A stretch of DNA of 64,000 bases from Draconibacterium mangrovi (GTDB lineage: Bacteria > Bacteroidota > Bacteroidia > Bacteroidales > Prolixibacteraceae). Shown one piece after another: positions 1-9,674 of the stretch (position 1 is its first letter; each line of letters starts with the position of its first letter). Where the stretch lies: positions 1 to 64,000 of the forward strand of contig NZ_JAAAGB010000014.1 in the NCBI RefSeq assembly GCF_010586825.1, given 5' to 3'. The notes under the pieces are model-generated. The model searched no databases and was not told where the DNA came from. It saw only the letters and a list, made by a program, of their open reading frames with translations. A program made the position numbers and the translations under genes.

Positions 1-461
1 GGTTTGATGGCTATGACCGAAGGCGGTACCTGTTCAGATGGCGTAGTTGTATTTGATCCACCACTAGCAAGTTTGGTAATGCCATTAGAATGTGTTACCA
101 GCGACCAGGTAGTGAATGTAACTGCAATAGCAGAAGACCACTGTAACAAGATTGAAACACCTTGTTCATTTACAGTTTACGCTTATCCTGATGATTTGAC
201 CCTTGATGATTGTCCGGGCGATCCGATGCTTGATGGTTGTAGTCCACAGTCAGAAATTACTTCTGCATGGAACGACTGGATGGCAGGTTTGATGGCCATG
301 ACCGAAGGTGGCACCTGTTCAGACGGCGTAGTTGTATTTGATCCACCACTTGCAAGTTTGGTAATGCCATTAGAATGTGTTACCAGTGAGCAGGTAGTGA
401 ATGTAACTGCGATAGCAGAAGACCACTGTAACAAGATTGAAACACCTTGTTCATTTACAGT
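1..461 (+). repeat. Near-identical tandem 285-base coding repeat
   Basis: Bases 1-176 and 286-461 align without gaps. I count eight differences, seven of them silent (the exception is Asp to Glu in VTS-D/E-QVV). The near identity points to recent duplication or ongoing gene conversion within the surface protein. More copies may lie upstream of the window. Confidence 0.85.
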
Positions 462-1464
462 GGCTCCATATACCAATCCTGTTGATGCATATTGTGAACC
501 AGGTCCTGTTTTGGGAGACTGTCTGTCAGAGGCAGAATATGATATTGCATTCCAGAATTGGAAAGACGGCTTTGGATATACTGGAGGCTGCGAACCGGTT
601 ACTACGAATCAGGCAGAACTAGATGCTCTGGATTGGAGGAACTTTGGAAGCTCTGAAACCGGATACTACGTTTCATTCACATTTACAGCTGAAGATCATT
701 GTACATCCGATCAGGCAACTTGCGACTTCTATATTCCACCTTGCGATGTATGCGAAACCGCTTATGGTTATCTTGCAGGTGCCAGTTCATCATTCTTGAG
801 TGAATGCGGAGATGGCGGTTCTTGGAGTAACTGGGGTTGGTCGATACATATAACCGAAGAAGGAGAATACAGAATTCCAATGTATGCAGCTACACCTGTA
901 TGCCATCCGGGATCTGAATGGGATAGTCATGTAGTAGATACTGCTGTTGTTACATACAGTGGCGGTTATATTACAGTCGATTTCCTTGAAATGTATGCGA
1001 ATTACTCACTTGATGCAAATCATATTTGGGTAGGAACAACTACGTTCCCGGAAAAAAACGCTCCGGGGCAATGGCCATACGTTGAGGGTGATAATATTCC
1101 ATTCTCAGGTGGTTATATAGTTGTTCATGGTGTTTATTGCGGACCACCACTTCCAACGGTTATAACAATTAAGGAAGCTCAAATAACAGAACCTGTTTTG
1201 CAGGAAAGCGAGTTGAAAGTTTACCCGAATCCATTTACAGAAAAAGTAACGTTTGAGTTTGTTTCGGGCAGAGACGCTTATGGTGTACTTGATATCTACA
1301 ATATAACCGGTCAGAAAGTAGCCAGAATACTTGATCGTCCGGTTGAGGCTGGAGTTATGAATCGGATAGAATACGAACCGGAGCATGGTGTTACCGGAAT
1401 GTATCTCTATCGTTTAGATTTGGATGGAAAACTCCAAATAGGTAGAATTATCTACAAAGAATGA
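1..1464 (+). CDS. Cysteine-rich repeat surface protein with T9SS sorting domain (5' partial)
   Basis: The reading frame is open from the first base, so the gene begins upstream of the window; 487 codons of its 3' part are present. A 95-residue unit (period 285 bases) is repeated: bases 1-176 and 286-461 are almost identical, and two more divergent units follow, each holding paired cysteines and an EDHC motif. These resemble the HYR-like or Ig-like modules of Bacteroidota adhesins. A unique region of about 130 residues with YCGPP and CHPG cysteines precedes the end. The last 85 residues, from the YPNPF motif to the final YKE, form a typical type A T9SS C-terminal sorting domain, so the product should cross the outer membrane by T9SS and be surface-anchored or released. 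Function unknown; adhesin or matrix role is inference. A strong hairpin terminator follows at 1547. Confidence 0.85.
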   Translation, partial: GLMAMTEGGTCSDGVVVFDPPLASLVMPLECVTSDQVVNVTAIAEDHCNKIETPCSFTVYAYPDDLTLDDCPGDPMLDGCSPQSEITSAWNDWMAGLMAMTEGGTCSDGVVVFDPPLASLVMPLECVTSEQVVNVTAIAEDHCNKIETPCSFTVAPYTNPVDAYCEPGPVLGDCLSEAEYDIAFQNWKDGFGYTGGCEPVTTNQAELDALDWRNFGSSETGYYVSFTFTAEDHCTSDQATCDFYIPPCDVCETAYGYLAGASSSFLSECGDGGSWSNWGWSIHITEEGEYRIPMYAATPVCHPGSEWDSHVVDTAVVTYSGGYITVDFLEMYANYSLDANHIWVGTTTFPEKNAPGQWPYVEGDNIPFSGGYIVVHGVYCGPPLPTVITIKEAQITEPVLQESELKVYPNPFTEKVTFEFVSGRDAYGVLDIYNITGQKVARILDRPVEAGVMNRIEYEPEHGVTGMYLYRLDLDGKLQIGRIIYKE

Positions 1465-1546
1465 TTCTGACCCTTATTTTTTATCATGTATAATACCAAA
1501 GTCGCCCAGACTTTGGGCTGAGGATTCGTCCTTAGTGGGATTCTTT

Positions 1547-1585
1547 AAAGAGGCTGACTTCGTGAAGTCAGCCTCTTTCCTTTTT
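1547..1585 (+). terminator. Intrinsic terminator of the surface-protein gene
   Basis: A perfect 14-base-pair stem (1547-1560 with 1565-1578) closes a CGTG loop, with CC and a run of five T following at 1579-1585. It lies 83 bases past the stop codon of the T9SS protein. Confidence 0.85.
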
Positions 1586-1764
1586 CTGAAAGTCCTCCGG
1601 GTAATTCCAGTAAAGTATTTTCAAGATATATAAACTCACCCTGATTATGTCTGCGACACAATCGTCCCTCTCTTTTCTAAAAGAGAGGGAATGAGGGAGA
1701 GTTAAATTTCATATCAGTTGCTTTCATTCCTGTTGGTGATTCCCGGGAATCATGATTGTTTTAT
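1581..1764. repeat. Dispersed intergenic hairpin element, copy A
   Basis: This stretch shares its order of blocks with 15509-15692. The shared blocks are TTTTTCTGAAAGTCC, CTCACCCTGATT, CGACACAATCGTCCCTCTCT, a CCCTCTCTTTT/AAAAGAGAGGG hairpin, GGGAATGAGG and TGTTGGTGATTCCCGG, with variable sequence between. The outer arms (CTCACCCT and AGGGAGAG) also pair imperfectly, so the element can fold as a hairpin inside a longer stem. It codes for nothing visible. Together with the terminator it accounts for the gap 1465-1878. Confidence 0.75.
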
Positions 1765-1878
1765 TCATGACGTTAACGCCAATTTTGTAATGAATTGTCG
1801 GTTGGAAAGACAAATTTTGAAATAACCCAACTTATCACGAACTTCGCATTGCGCTGGTTAACTTATATATGTTTTACC

Positions 1879-4800
1879 ATGAAACGATTGTGCTGTCTTC
1901 TGATCTTTGAACTTGCGCTGCTGTCATTTGCTTTCCCCCGCGAACTTACTTTTTCCAATTATTCAATCAACGAGGGGCTGTCGCAAAGTGTTGTAAACTG
2001 TTTGTTTCAGGATTCTCTGGGATTTATTTGGGTGGGTACGCAAAACGGACTGAACCGTTTTGATGGCGAAAATTTCAGGGTTTATCGATATCTGCCAAAC
2101 GATTCTCTTTCCATTTCCAATAACTGGATTTACGCCATTTCGGAAGACCGGCAGGGAAATTTGTGGGTTGGAACTAAAGGAGGACTAAATAAATACCTGC
2201 GCGAAAAAGATAGCTTTGAACGAATAAATTATCAAACGGGCTACGATCCCGAGGTGAGCACTCACAGTTATAATAACCTGCTTTTAAGCAACGGGCAAAT
2301 ACTTGTTCACACGCCACCGGTGCTTTCTGTTTCTGACACGGAAGCGAAACATTTTAAACACTTTCAAAGCAAGATTCCTTTCGATCCTGCCATAAAAGAT
2401 GTACAACTTCCGGTGTTGGAAGATCGCGATGGCACACTCTGGACAGGATGCACAGAAGGTATTGCGGTCTTTTCAATTCAGGAAGAAGAATTTTCGTGCC
2501 ATCCTTTTTTGTACAGCAATGGCGATACTTTGGAGCAGGCAAATGTTACCGGGTTATTTCTGGATTCGAATTCCCGGATATGGGCCGGAACAACAGAAGG
2601 ATTGTTTCTTTTTAATCGTGAAAAAAAAGTATTTGAAGAGCAGGTTTTTGCACTTACATCGGGTGGGGATTTTTCGTTTAGCAACTGCATTCGGAGCATC
2701 GTGGAAACCCAATCGGGGCAACTGGTTGTGGGAACCGAAGGCAACGGAATTTTTATTCTTACAGATGAATCCGGGCGGTATTCCATTGAAAATCTGACTT
2801 CGGAAAACAGCGGACTGGCGCATAATATTGTTCAGAGTTTATTAATCGATAAATCGGAAAACCTGTGGGTGGGCACGCTGGCAGGTATCAGCAAAACCGA
2901 TTTAAAAATGAATAAGTTCCGGCTTTACCGACGCAGCAATTCGCCGGCATCAATCGATTTGCTGGGAAATGTGATTGCCGGAATGCTAAAAAACGATGAT
3001 GGGAAATTGTGGATCGGTAGCTGGGGGCAGGGGCTAAATATTGTTGATCCGGAAAGTAATGAAGTAGAACATTTTTCATCGCAGGAGACAGGCAAGCATT
3101 ACCTCCCCAACGATTTTGTACATGTGGTTTTTAAAGATCATGAGCGCAATATTTGGTTAGGAACACGTGATGGTATTTTTATTTGGAATCAACAGAAAAG
3201 GTTGTTTGAAGATTGGCGGTTATTTTTTAATCGCCCCGATTGGCCGGCGTTGGAAAACACACGTATTTATCACATCATTCAGGATAAAAACGATCGTAAT
3301 TGGGTTGGTACCTCTGTAGGAGTTTATCTTGTCGACAGAAAATCAGCAGAAGTTGTACGGTTTGATCAGCAGGCAGAGGCATCGAGGAAAATTAGTTCGA
3401 ACCTGGTTTATACCTTGCTGGAAGATTCTGACGGAATGATTTGGATGGCCACAATCGGTGGGGTGGATGTGTATAATGCGGCAACAGATAAACTGATTCA
3501 TTACAACAAAGCGGAAGGAGAACTGAGTAGCGATTTTGTAATTTCCTTGTGCGAAGACTGCCGCCGAAGGATTTGGATAGGGACCAATGCGGCGCTTAAT
3601 ATTTTTGATAAAAACACAAAGCAGTTTAGCTACCTGGATGAGAAAGATGGCTTGCCCAGTAATTACATATACGAGATAGTTGAAGACAAGAATCAGGATT
3701 TGTGGTTTGCCACCGGCAAAGGTTTGTGCAGATACGATTTGAATAAAAATAAAATTCAGGTTTTCACACCCGAAGATGGTTTGCAAAGCTCCGAATTTAA
3801 CCTGCGTGCCGCTTTTTGTGCCGACGATGGCGAACTGCTGTTTGGAGGGATGAATGGTTTTAACACGTTTTACCCCGATTCGTTGAAAGGCAATCCTTAT
3901 GTACCCAATATTGTGCTTACTGCTTTTTCTGCCACCAGCAATAATCAGCAGCACGAAGTTAATATTGCAACTGAATCGAAGGTAGTATTAAAACACGACG
4001 TCCAATCGTTTACCATTGAATTTGCCGCTCTTGAGTTTACCAACGCGAACAAAAACAGTTACGCTTACAAAATGGAAGGCATTTCAAACGACTGGAATGA
4101 GATTGAAAACCGGAAGTTTGTTCCATTTTTTGCTTTGCCGGCCGGAGAGTATACTTTTTCGGTTAAAGGATCAAATAACGATGGTGTGTGGAATGAGGAA
4201 GGAGTGAACTTGCAAATTGTGGTACTACCTCCGTGGTGGCGAAGTAAAACGGCTTACCTGGCTCATTTTATATTGATTGTTTTGGGTATTTGGACATTTA
4301 TTAAACTGCGTGAACGACGTCTGAAACTGGAGAAAGTAAAGTTGGAGAAAAAGGTGTTGGAACGTACAATTCAGATTAAAGAGCAGAACGAAGTAATTAC
4401 GGCCAAAAACAAAGAATTGAACGAGTTAAACCGTACAAAAGACAAGTTCTTCTCCATAATCGGGCACGATCTTCGTAATCATTTTAACATCATCATTGGC
4501 TTTTCCGAAAGTCTGCTGATGAGTTTCAAGAACATGGATGAAGCCGATCAGGAGCGCCATATTTCAAACATCTACAAATCGTCGATACAGGCTAACGACT
4601 TGTTGGGTAATTTGTTAACCTGGGCGAGGTTGCAACGAAATGCCATTTCGTTTCATCCCGAACCCATAAATGTTACCGAAAAAATCAGGGAATTACTACG
4701 TTTTCATGATGAGGCAGCGTTGAAAAAGAATATACTGATTGAAGTGTATGCAAAAGAAGAACTTGTGGCCAGTGCCGATGTGAATATGTTCTCAACTCTT

Positions 4801-5124
4801 ATGCGTAACCTGATTGCCAATTCAGTAAAGTTTACGCATAGCGATGGCGAAATAGCTGTTTCCGTATCAAAACAGAATGGGTGGTGCGAAGTAAAAATCA
4901 AGGACAACGGAATAGGAATAGCACAAGAAAAACAGAAAAGTATATTCAGCATTGAAAGTACCGAAGTTACCCGCGGAACAAACGGCGAGAAAGGCACCGG
5001 ACTGGGGCTGGTGCTATGTAAAGAATTTGTTGAGAGACATGGCGGAAAAATTAGTGTTGAAAGCGAAGTTGGAAAAGGAAGCAAATTTATGTTTACTTTG
5101 CCTCTGTATGATTCGGAAGTTTAA
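1879..5124 (+). CDS. Propeller-type sensor histidine kinase (reg_prop, Y_Y_Y, HisKA, HATPase_c)
   Basis: A membrane sensor kinase of 1081 residues from the ATG at 1879; an upstream TTG at 1795 is in frame but only adds a leader before the signal peptide. After the signal peptide (about 1-20), a dozen or so two-component-regulator propeller repeats of the form W-hG-T-x-x-G-L run to about residue 640. These make two periplasmic beta-propellers. They are followed by a Y_Y_Y domain (about 708-783), one membrane helix (792-811), a coiled-coil linker and a kinase core with His863 in HDLRNHF, an N box at NLIANSVKF and a GTGLGL G2 box. There is no receiver or AraC domain, so unlike hybrid HTCS regulators it must signal to a separate response regulator, not seen nearby. 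Its 3' end overlaps the next gene by 17 bases, suggesting coupled translation. Confidence 0.93.
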   Translation: MKRLCCLLIFELALLSFAFPRELTFSNYSINEGLSQSVVNCLFQDSLGFIWVGTQNGLNRFDGENFRVYRYLPNDSLSISNNWIYAISEDRQGNLWVGTKGGLNKYLREKDSFERINYQTGYDPEVSTHSYNNLLLSNGQILVHTPPVLSVSDTEAKHFKHFQSKIPFDPAIKDVQLPVLEDRDGTLWTGCTEGIAVFSIQEEEFSCHPFLYSNGDTLEQANVTGLFLDSNSRIWAGTTEGLFLFNREKKVFEEQVFALTSGGDFSFSNCIRSIVETQSGQLVVGTEGNGIFILTDESGRYSIENLTSENSGLAHNIVQSLLIDKSENLWVGTLAGISKTDLKMNKFRLYRRSNSPASIDLLGNVIAGMLKNDDGKLWIGSWGQGLNIVDPESNEVEHFSSQETGKHYLPNDFVHVVFKDHERNIWLGTRDGIFIWNQQKRLFEDWRLFFNRPDWPALENTRIYHIIQDKNDRNWVGTSVGVYLVDRKSAEVVRFDQQAEASRKISSNLVYTLLEDSDGMIWMATIGGVDVYNAATDKLIHYNKAEGELSSDFVISLCEDCRRRIWIGTNAALNIFDKNTKQFSYLDEKDGLPSNYIYEIVEDKNQDLWFATGKGLCRYDLNKNKIQVFTPEDGLQSSEFNLRAAFCADDGELLFGGMNGFNTFYPDSLKGNPYVPNIVLTAFSATSNNQQHEVNIATESKVVLKHDVQSFTIEFAALEFTNANKNSYAYKMEGISNDWNEIENRKFVPFFALPAGEYTFSVKGSNNDGVWNEEGVNLQIVVLPPWWRSKTAYLAHFILIVLGIWTFIKLRERRLKLEKVKLEKKVLERTIQIKEQNEVITAKNKELNELNRTKDKFFSIIGHDLRNHFNIIIGFSESLLMSFKNMDEADQERHISNIYKSSIQANDLLGNLLTWARLQRNAISFHPEPINVTEKIRELLRFHDEAALKKNILIEVYAKEELVASADVNMFSTLMRNLIANSVKFTHSDGEIAVSVSKQNGWCEVKIKDNGIGIAQEKQKSIFSIESTEVTRGTNGEKGTGLGLVLCKEFVERHGGKISVESEVGKGSKFMFTLPLYDSEV

Positions 5125-5833
5125 CAAAATAGCAATTTTATTCGTGTTTCTAATTGCAATGGCAGCTTGTAAAACAGCTCCGGAGAAACCGGAAAAAGCG
5201 GGACAAAAAATTCTTGAAAATATACAATGGCAGGATCGGCCGGATGTGCGTCAGGTTTTGGTGGTTTTTAATTCAGCTCCCGATGATTATCATGCAAATT
5301 TACTGGCATACGAAAAAGCAAAGCAGGGCTGGCAACCGGTTTTTGAAGTGATGGCGGCGGGTATTGGCGAAAATGGTTTTGCTCCGATTACCAAAAAAGT
5401 TGAAGGCGATGGAAAATCACCAACAGGTATTTTTGCACTCGGGCAATTGTTTACTTACCTGGATAGTGCCGACACAAAAATGCCGTATCAGAAAACTACT
5501 GCGGAGGATAAATGGATCGACGACCCGGAGTCGGAAAATTACAATCGGTATGTGCGGGGCGAAACCGATGCACAATCCTATGAAAACCTGCTGCTAAAAA
5601 ACGATACCTACAAATATTGTATGGTAATTGAATACAACACAAATCCGGTAGAAAAAGGCAAAGGAAGTGCCATCTTTTTTCATTTGAATAAAACCGGTAA
5701 CGAGTCAACGGCAGGATGTGTGGCAATAAGCGAAGAGAATATGCTAAGGGTGCTAAAATGGCTCGATCCCAAAAGCAATCCACACATTATTATGGGAAAT
5801 AAGGATGAATTGCTTTCAGGACTAAACCGTTAA
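5108..5833 (+). CDS. L,D-transpeptidase-like (YkuD family) lipoprotein
   Basis: The start is placed at the ATG at 5108, inside the kinase 3' end, because it gives a clean lipoprotein signal ending in the lipobox MAAC. The 241-residue product would be anchored in a membrane facing the periplasm. It has the YkuD-type catalytic arrangement: His192 in FFHLN and Cys204 in STAGCVAI, with an upstream GDGKSPTG stretch typical of the family. Such enzymes use a cysteine acyl-enzyme to make 3-3 peptidoglycan cross-links or attach proteins to peptidoglycan; members of this branch may instead act as carboxypeptidases. The overlap with the sensor kinase suggests that both are made together, perhaps in an envelope response. 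The exact reaction is not determined by sequence. Confidence 0.85.
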   Translation: MIRKFNKIAILFVFLIAMAACKTAPEKPEKAGQKILENIQWQDRPDVRQVLVVFNSAPDDYHANLLAYEKAKQGWQPVFEVMAAGIGENGFAPITKKVEGDGKSPTGIFALGQLFTYLDSADTKMPYQKTTAEDKWIDDPESENYNRYVRGETDAQSYENLLLKNDTYKYCMVIEYNTNPVEKGKGSAIFFHLNKTGNESTAGCVAISEENMLRVLKWLDPKSNPHIIMGNKDELLSGLNR

Positions 5834-5844
5834 TCCACTTTCGG

Positions 5845-6507
5845 TTAAAAGATATTATATAATCCTTCGCCGTCTTTTTCAAACTGCGCAATGCTAATGT
5901 CGGTCATCGGGTGCTTTATCAGTTGAAAAAGCAACTCGGGGCTTATTGTTGCCGACTGCGCTCCGACCATACTCACCCGGTGAATCTGGTCGACCGTTTT
6001 AAAACTGGCCGCCAGCACTTTGGTGTCCAGACTAAATTCTTTGGTGTTTTTAACAATGTCGCCAACTACCTCAATTCCGTGCGACGAAATATTGTCTAAG
6101 CGGCTAACATAAGGCGCTACAAAATCGGCTCCGGCACGCGATGCCACCAATGCCTGTTGTTGCGTAAAAATAGCCGTTGCCGTTACATTTATACCTGCAT
6201 CTTTTAGTATGCGCATGGCTTTGTAACCTTCTATCGATACCGGAATTTTAGCGTAAAAATTATCACCCAGGTTAAAATAACTTTTGTAGGTTTTTGCCTC
6301 TTTAACCATTTCTTCGGCCTTGTTGCTCATCACCTGAACGTGAATACTTCCTTTGCCAACAATATCAATGATGTTTTGAATGGCTTCTGAAAGTTTTAAC
6401 CCTGATTGTTTTAAAATGGTAGGATTTGTGGTTACCCCTGTTAACGGGAAAAAATCGTATAGATCTTTTAATGCCTGAATGTCTGCGGTGTCTGCCAAAT
6501 AAATCAT
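5845..6507 (-). CDS. fsa: Fructose-6-phosphate aldolase / small transaldolase
   Basis: This is a 220-residue single-domain (beta/alpha)8 enzyme of the short transaldolase/FSA group, which is about 215-220 residues long (classical TalB has about 317). Visible conserved residues are Asp6 in LADTAD, the NPT motif at 28-30, Gln58 in HVQVM, the Schiff-base Lys87 in AKIPV, Tyr133 in APYVSR and the KVLAASFK motif. Family members cleave fructose 6-phosphate to dihydroxyacetone and glyceraldehyde 3-phosphate, or act as pentose-phosphate transaldolases; Bacteroidota copies are often annotated as transaldolase, so the in vivo role is open. It is convergent with the L,D-transpeptidase gene, only 11 bases apart, and has its own putative promoter at 6571. 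Confidence 0.93.
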   Translation of the reverse strand: MIYLADTADIQALKDLYDFFPLTGVTTNPTILKQSGLKLSEAIQNIIDIVGKGSIHVQVMSNKAEEMVKEAKTYKSYFNLGDNFYAKIPVSIEGYKAMRILKDAGINVTATAIFTQQQALVASRAGADFVAPYVSRLDNISSHGIEVVGDIVKNTKEFSLDTKVLAASFKTVDQIHRVSMVGAQSATISPELLFQLIKHPMTDISIAQFEKDGEGLYNIF

Positions 6508-6815
6508 CTTTATTTTATTTTTTTGTTGAAAATATAATACAGGCGATCAGTTCTGCTTTAGTAAGTACTGCAAAGATAAGCATGATTTTTCGAAGGTGTT
6601 TTTTTTCCGGCTCTTCAGCATATTTGTTAACATGAAATGAGCACAAGAAGGAAATCTATGCCATTAAAAATGATTTATCAACAGTGCTAATTCTCTGTCA
6701 GAAGACGGGTTTTCTGGAAAATTTAAAATATTAGGCAGGTTAAATTGTTTCACCGGAGAATAATCTTCCTGGTTTGTCGTTTTCAATTCCAGAATCTTTT
6801 GACTTTTTTTGTAGC
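6508..6815. other. Divergent intergenic region
   Basis: About 308 bases separate the divergent aldolase and M23 peptidase genes. The only signal I can support is the minus-strand TATCTTTG at 6571-6578. No open frame or RNA was recognised. Confidence 0.5.
6571..6578 (-). promoter_or_regulatory. Putative -7 element for the aldolase gene
   Basis: The minus strand reads TATCTTTG, an exact match to the Bacteroidetes TAnnTTTG element, about 64 bases upstream of the ATG. No clear -33 TTG at the usual distance was found. Confidence 0.5.
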
Positions 6816-7604
6816 ATGATTAGTAGACGAATGGGAATTTTGTGTTTGCTGCTTTTTGCAGTGTCTGTTGCTCTCGGGCAAAGTAAACCAGTTAATATGT
6901 TGAAAGTGCCTGATGTGGAGAAAACCATAAATGTAGAGGGTTTTCGGGCTTCGTTAGACAGCTTTCCCGTATCGGCACAAAAAGGTTACCTGGAGCAGTT
7001 TATTGTTCCCGGGAATGATGGATATATTATCAGTCGTTTTGGGCCGCGATCGGGGCGCATGCACTATGGCACCGATATAAAAATGTTTAAAGGCGATACC
7101 GTGGTGGCAACACAAAGCGGAGTTATTGCCCGTTCGAACTGGGGGTATGGTTTTGGAAACCTGGTTGTTGTTCAGCATAGGAATAATATTCAAACATACT
7201 ATGCTCATCTTTCAAAGTTTCTGAAACGAAAAGGCGATAAGGTGGAAAAGGGAGAACCAATAGGTTTAGCCGGAAGTACAGGGCGTGCGCGGGGGGCACA
7301 TTTACATTTCGAAATGCGCGAAAACGAAAAGCCTTTTGATCCCGAACTTGTTTTTGATTTTAAAGAAGAAAAGATACGCGATGATGCCTTGGATACGGAG
7401 AGTTTAATGGCGCTGCACAAAAAGCTAAAACCAAAAGGTTACTCAACAAATGTTGCTGTGCCCGAATATTACAAGGTGCGCTCGGGTGATTCGCTTTGGG
7501 TGATCTCGCGAAAGTTTAAAACCTCGATCAATGAGTTGTGCCGCCTGAACAATATTTCGGAAAACTCCGTATTGCGAATTGGGCAACCGCTGCGAATGTA
7601 CTAA
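6816..7604 (+). CDS. M23 peptidase with C-terminal LysM domain
   Basis: This 262-residue protein is read from the ATG at 6816; the upstream in-frame TTG is less likely because the signal peptide starts here. The signal peptide covers about 1-21. The M23 (lysostaphin/LytM-like) fold runs from about 70 to 175 with zinc and catalytic residues His83 and Asp87 in HYGTD, His131, and His162/His164 in HLHFE. A single LysM domain (about 217-262) ends the protein and should bind peptidoglycan. All metal ligands are present, so it can be an active endopeptidase rather than an EnvC/NlpD-type activator, although the latter role cannot be excluded. It probably acts in the periplasm in wall remodelling. It is followed 57 bases on by an esterase gene on the same strand. 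Confidence 0.93.
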   Translation: MISRRMGILCLLLFAVSVALGQSKPVNMLKVPDVEKTINVEGFRASLDSFPVSAQKGYLEQFIVPGNDGYIISRFGPRSGRMHYGTDIKMFKGDTVVATQSGVIARSNWGYGFGNLVVVQHRNNIQTYYAHLSKFLKRKGDKVEKGEPIGLAGSTGRARGAHLHFEMRENEKPFDPELVFDFKEEKIRDDALDTESLMALHKKLKPKGYSTNVAVPEYYKVRSGDSLWVISRKFKTSINELCRLNNISENSVLRIGQPLRMY

Positions 7605-7661
7605 GCGATTGCTGCCATTCGTACTATTTGCGGGAACTTACCAATAAAACTAAAACAAAAA

Positions 7662-8549
7662 ATGATTGAAAATATAGATCTGCCACAAGCAATAAATGCT
7701 GCCGGCGTGCCTGCAACTTTTGCCAACGAACGTTACGGCGATCATGAACGAAATACTTTTGACATTTGGTTGGCCGATTCTGACAAACCGACTCCTCTTG
7801 TTATGTACATACACGGTGGTGGTTTTATTGGTGGCGACAAAAGCCGCTATTACGACTCGGAAGATTGGGTGCGTTTGCTTGATGCCGGTATTTCCATTGC
7901 CAGCATTAATTACCGTTTTATGAGCGAGCCGCCGTACGGAATCCTCGGTAGTATGAATGACTCAAAACGTTGCCTGCAATATATTCGGGGCAACGCCGAA
8001 AAATATAATATCGATAAAAACCGCATTGCCTGCAGTGGCGGTTCGGCCGGAGCCGGAACTACGTTGTGGCTGGCTTTTTCGGATGATATGGCTGACGCAG
8101 AAAATGACGATCCGGTGTTGCGGGAATCAACAACTATTTCGTGCGCTGCAGCTTTCTCAACGCAATCTACTTACGACATTTTACGCTGGCCCGAGTTGAT
8201 TGGTATTCCACCGTATCAAAATTCTGAAGACTTGTTGACCATCGCCCGTGTTTTTGGCTTGAAATCGGCTGAGGGAATCGACTTGTTTGTACAAAATGAA
8301 ATTCGATCAGAACTCGATTTTCTTGCCAAGATGACGAAAGATGCAGTGCCGTTTTTTGTGTTCAATCATTACGAAGCAGGCATCCCAACCAACGAAGATG
8401 AATTACATCATCATCCGTTGCATGCTAAAGCGCTAAAAGACCGTGCTGAAGAAGTAGGGGCGGAGGCAATTGTTTATGCTCCGGCCATCGGAATTGCAGA
8501 TCCTTCGGGTAAAGATGTGGTTGAATTTTTTATCGAAAAATTATTGTAG
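7662..8549 (+). CDS. Alpha/beta hydrolase (HSL-like esterase)
   Basis: The 295-residue protein has no signal peptide and should be cytoplasmic. The oxyanion-hole motif HGGGF lies at 51-55 and the nucleophile motif GGSAG at 126-130 (Ser128), the arrangement of the hormone-sensitive-lipase group of carboxylesterases. A late His/Asp-rich stretch (NEDELHHHPLH) does not look like the usual catalytic-His loop, so the acid and base residues are not assigned. The substrate cannot be told. It starts 57 bases after the M23 gene and ends at a hairpin terminator, so the two may be co-transcribed. Confidence 0.83.
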   Translation: MIENIDLPQAINAAGVPATFANERYGDHERNTFDIWLADSDKPTPLVMYIHGGGFIGGDKSRYYDSEDWVRLLDAGISIASINYRFMSEPPYGILGSMNDSKRCLQYIRGNAEKYNIDKNRIACSGGSAGAGTTLWLAFSDDMADAENDDPVLRESTTISCAAAFSTQSTYDILRWPELIGIPPYQNSEDLLTIARVFGLKSAEGIDLFVQNEIRSELDFLAKMTKDAVPFFVFNHYEAGIPTNEDELHHHPLHAKALKDRAEEVGAEAIVYAPAIGIADPSGKDVVEFFIEKLL

Positions 8550-8552
8550 AAA

Positions 8553-8590
8553 AGGCTGTTCATGGTTGTACACAAACAGCCTCATTTTTT
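8553..8590. terminator. Shared terminator between convergent genes
   Basis: An 8-base-pair stem (8553-8560 AGGCTGTT with 8575-8582 AACAGCCT) is followed by CATTTTTT on the plus strand and by TTTTC on the minus strand. It can stop both the esterase and the DUF302-like gene. Confidence 0.7.
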
Positions 8591-9476
8591 ATTCCGTAAG
8601 TTTTTCCATTGTTGTTTTAATATCGCCCGGGGTACTCATAATTTTCATAAAAGTACCCATGGTAAGCTCTGGCCAATGCAATGCAATCCGGTATTTTCCC
8701 GGGAGTATGCTTGCCGTATTTCCCTGAAGAATGATTTCGTATGGCATTGCTGCCACATGATCGTCGCCAATTATTGGTAAAAAATGGGCTTCTCCATCTT
8801 CTGCATTTTTTAATGCAACACCCCAAATGGCCACGTTCTTGTCGGTATAAACCAGCTCGTATACTTTTTCTGTTTCGCCAGTGCCGGCTTCCAGGTTTTG
8901 CTGAATGGTTTTTAAACCTTCGTCAAACGAATCGAATGTTTTCAGCTCTTCGGCATCAGTAAAATAGGGCATCATTACCTTGTAGTGGTATTTTTGCAAC
9001 TTATTTTTTTCCAATGTACCGCCAAAAGGTTCTTTTAGTGTGCCAATTTTTTGCATGGCTTCAATTGCCTGGTTCGATATCGAACGCAATTCATTTTCCT
9101 TTTTATCAACGCCATCAACAAAGTAGGCGTAAAATGAATACATCGGATTTACTATGCTAATGTTGAGCGTTTCTCCTTCTTTTTTCAATCCAATTTTTAG
9201 TGCCGATGCCAATGCGCCGCGGTCGCTGAAGTTCAGCGCAATTTCTTCGAGCTTGGGGTGAGTATAACAAACAACGGCTAAATTCTCGGATTGAGCAGGG
9301 TGATAATCGCCAATTACTTTGAAGCCCGATTCAGTTAACGCTGATTTAATTTTGGCAATTCCTTCAGCTACTGATTCCTCCGATTTGCTGATGAGAAAAT
9401 AGGGCGATTCTTCTTGTGCATAAATCGCGGATAAGGAAAAAAGGTAAATAACGGTTAATAGAAAGATACGTCTCAT
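8589..9476 (-). CDS. Secreted DUF302-like protein, function unknown
   Basis: This 295-residue protein begins with a signal peptide (about 1-20, ending at IYAQ), so it is periplasmic or secreted. The first part (about 30-110) has the beta-alpha pattern of the DUF302 fold: a segment like VAEGIAKIKSALTESGFKV followed by VVCYTHPKLEE. The second half (about 190-290), around a HWPELTMGTF motif, resembles the part that follows in other Bacteroidota family members. No catalytic or metal-binding motif stands out. It is the only gene between two terminator/promoter regions and has a -7 element 24 bases before the ATG. Homology to DUF302 is my reading of the pattern, not a search result. Confidence 0.7.
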   Translation of the reverse strand: MRRIFLLTVIYLFSLSAIYAQEESPYFLISKSEESVAEGIAKIKSALTESGFKVIGDYHPAQSENLAVVCYTHPKLEEIALNFSDRGALASALKIGLKKEGETLNISIVNPMYSFYAYFVDGVDKKENELRSISNQAIEAMQKIGTLKEPFGGTLEKNKLQKYHYKVMMPYFTDAEELKTFDSFDEGLKTIQQNLEAGTGETEKVYELVYTDKNVAIWGVALKNAEDGEAHFLPIIGDDHVAAMPYEIILQGNTASILPGKYRIALHWPELTMGTFMKIMSTPGDIKTTMEKLTE

Positions 9477-9500
9477 TTTATTACTGATTTAGTTTTTTGC

Positions 9501-9508
9501 CAAATGTA
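9501..9508 (-). promoter_or_regulatory. Putative -7 element for the DUF302-like gene
   Basis: The minus strand reads TACATTTG, an exact TAnnTTTG match 24 bases before the start codon. No -33 element is evident. Confidence 0.5.
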
Positions 9509-9638
9509 CCGCTTGCGTCAGAATGGTTTTTAAGCCTGAATGTGATACTTATCATAGTAAAACGTTAATAAATATGCAAAAAGACTGAATAAATATGCAT
9601 ATCAAGAAGAAAGCTTTTCTAATGATTTAAAAATTATT

Positions 9639-9646
9639 CATATTTG
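9639..9646 (+). promoter_or_regulatory. Putative -7 element for aspartate kinase
   Basis: CATATTTG followed by CACC is a one-mismatch version of TAnnTTTG, 28 bases before the ATG at 9675. It sits in an AT-rich stretch without a clear TTG at the -33 position. Confidence 0.4.
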
Positions 9647-9674
9647 CACCACTAAATTTTTGAAAAGGAAAAAA

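Noticed and set aside
3343-3954. 203-codon antisense frame inside the sensor kinase gene
   Set aside because: It is the shadow of strongly coding sequence on the other strand; composition and motifs belong to the propeller repeats.
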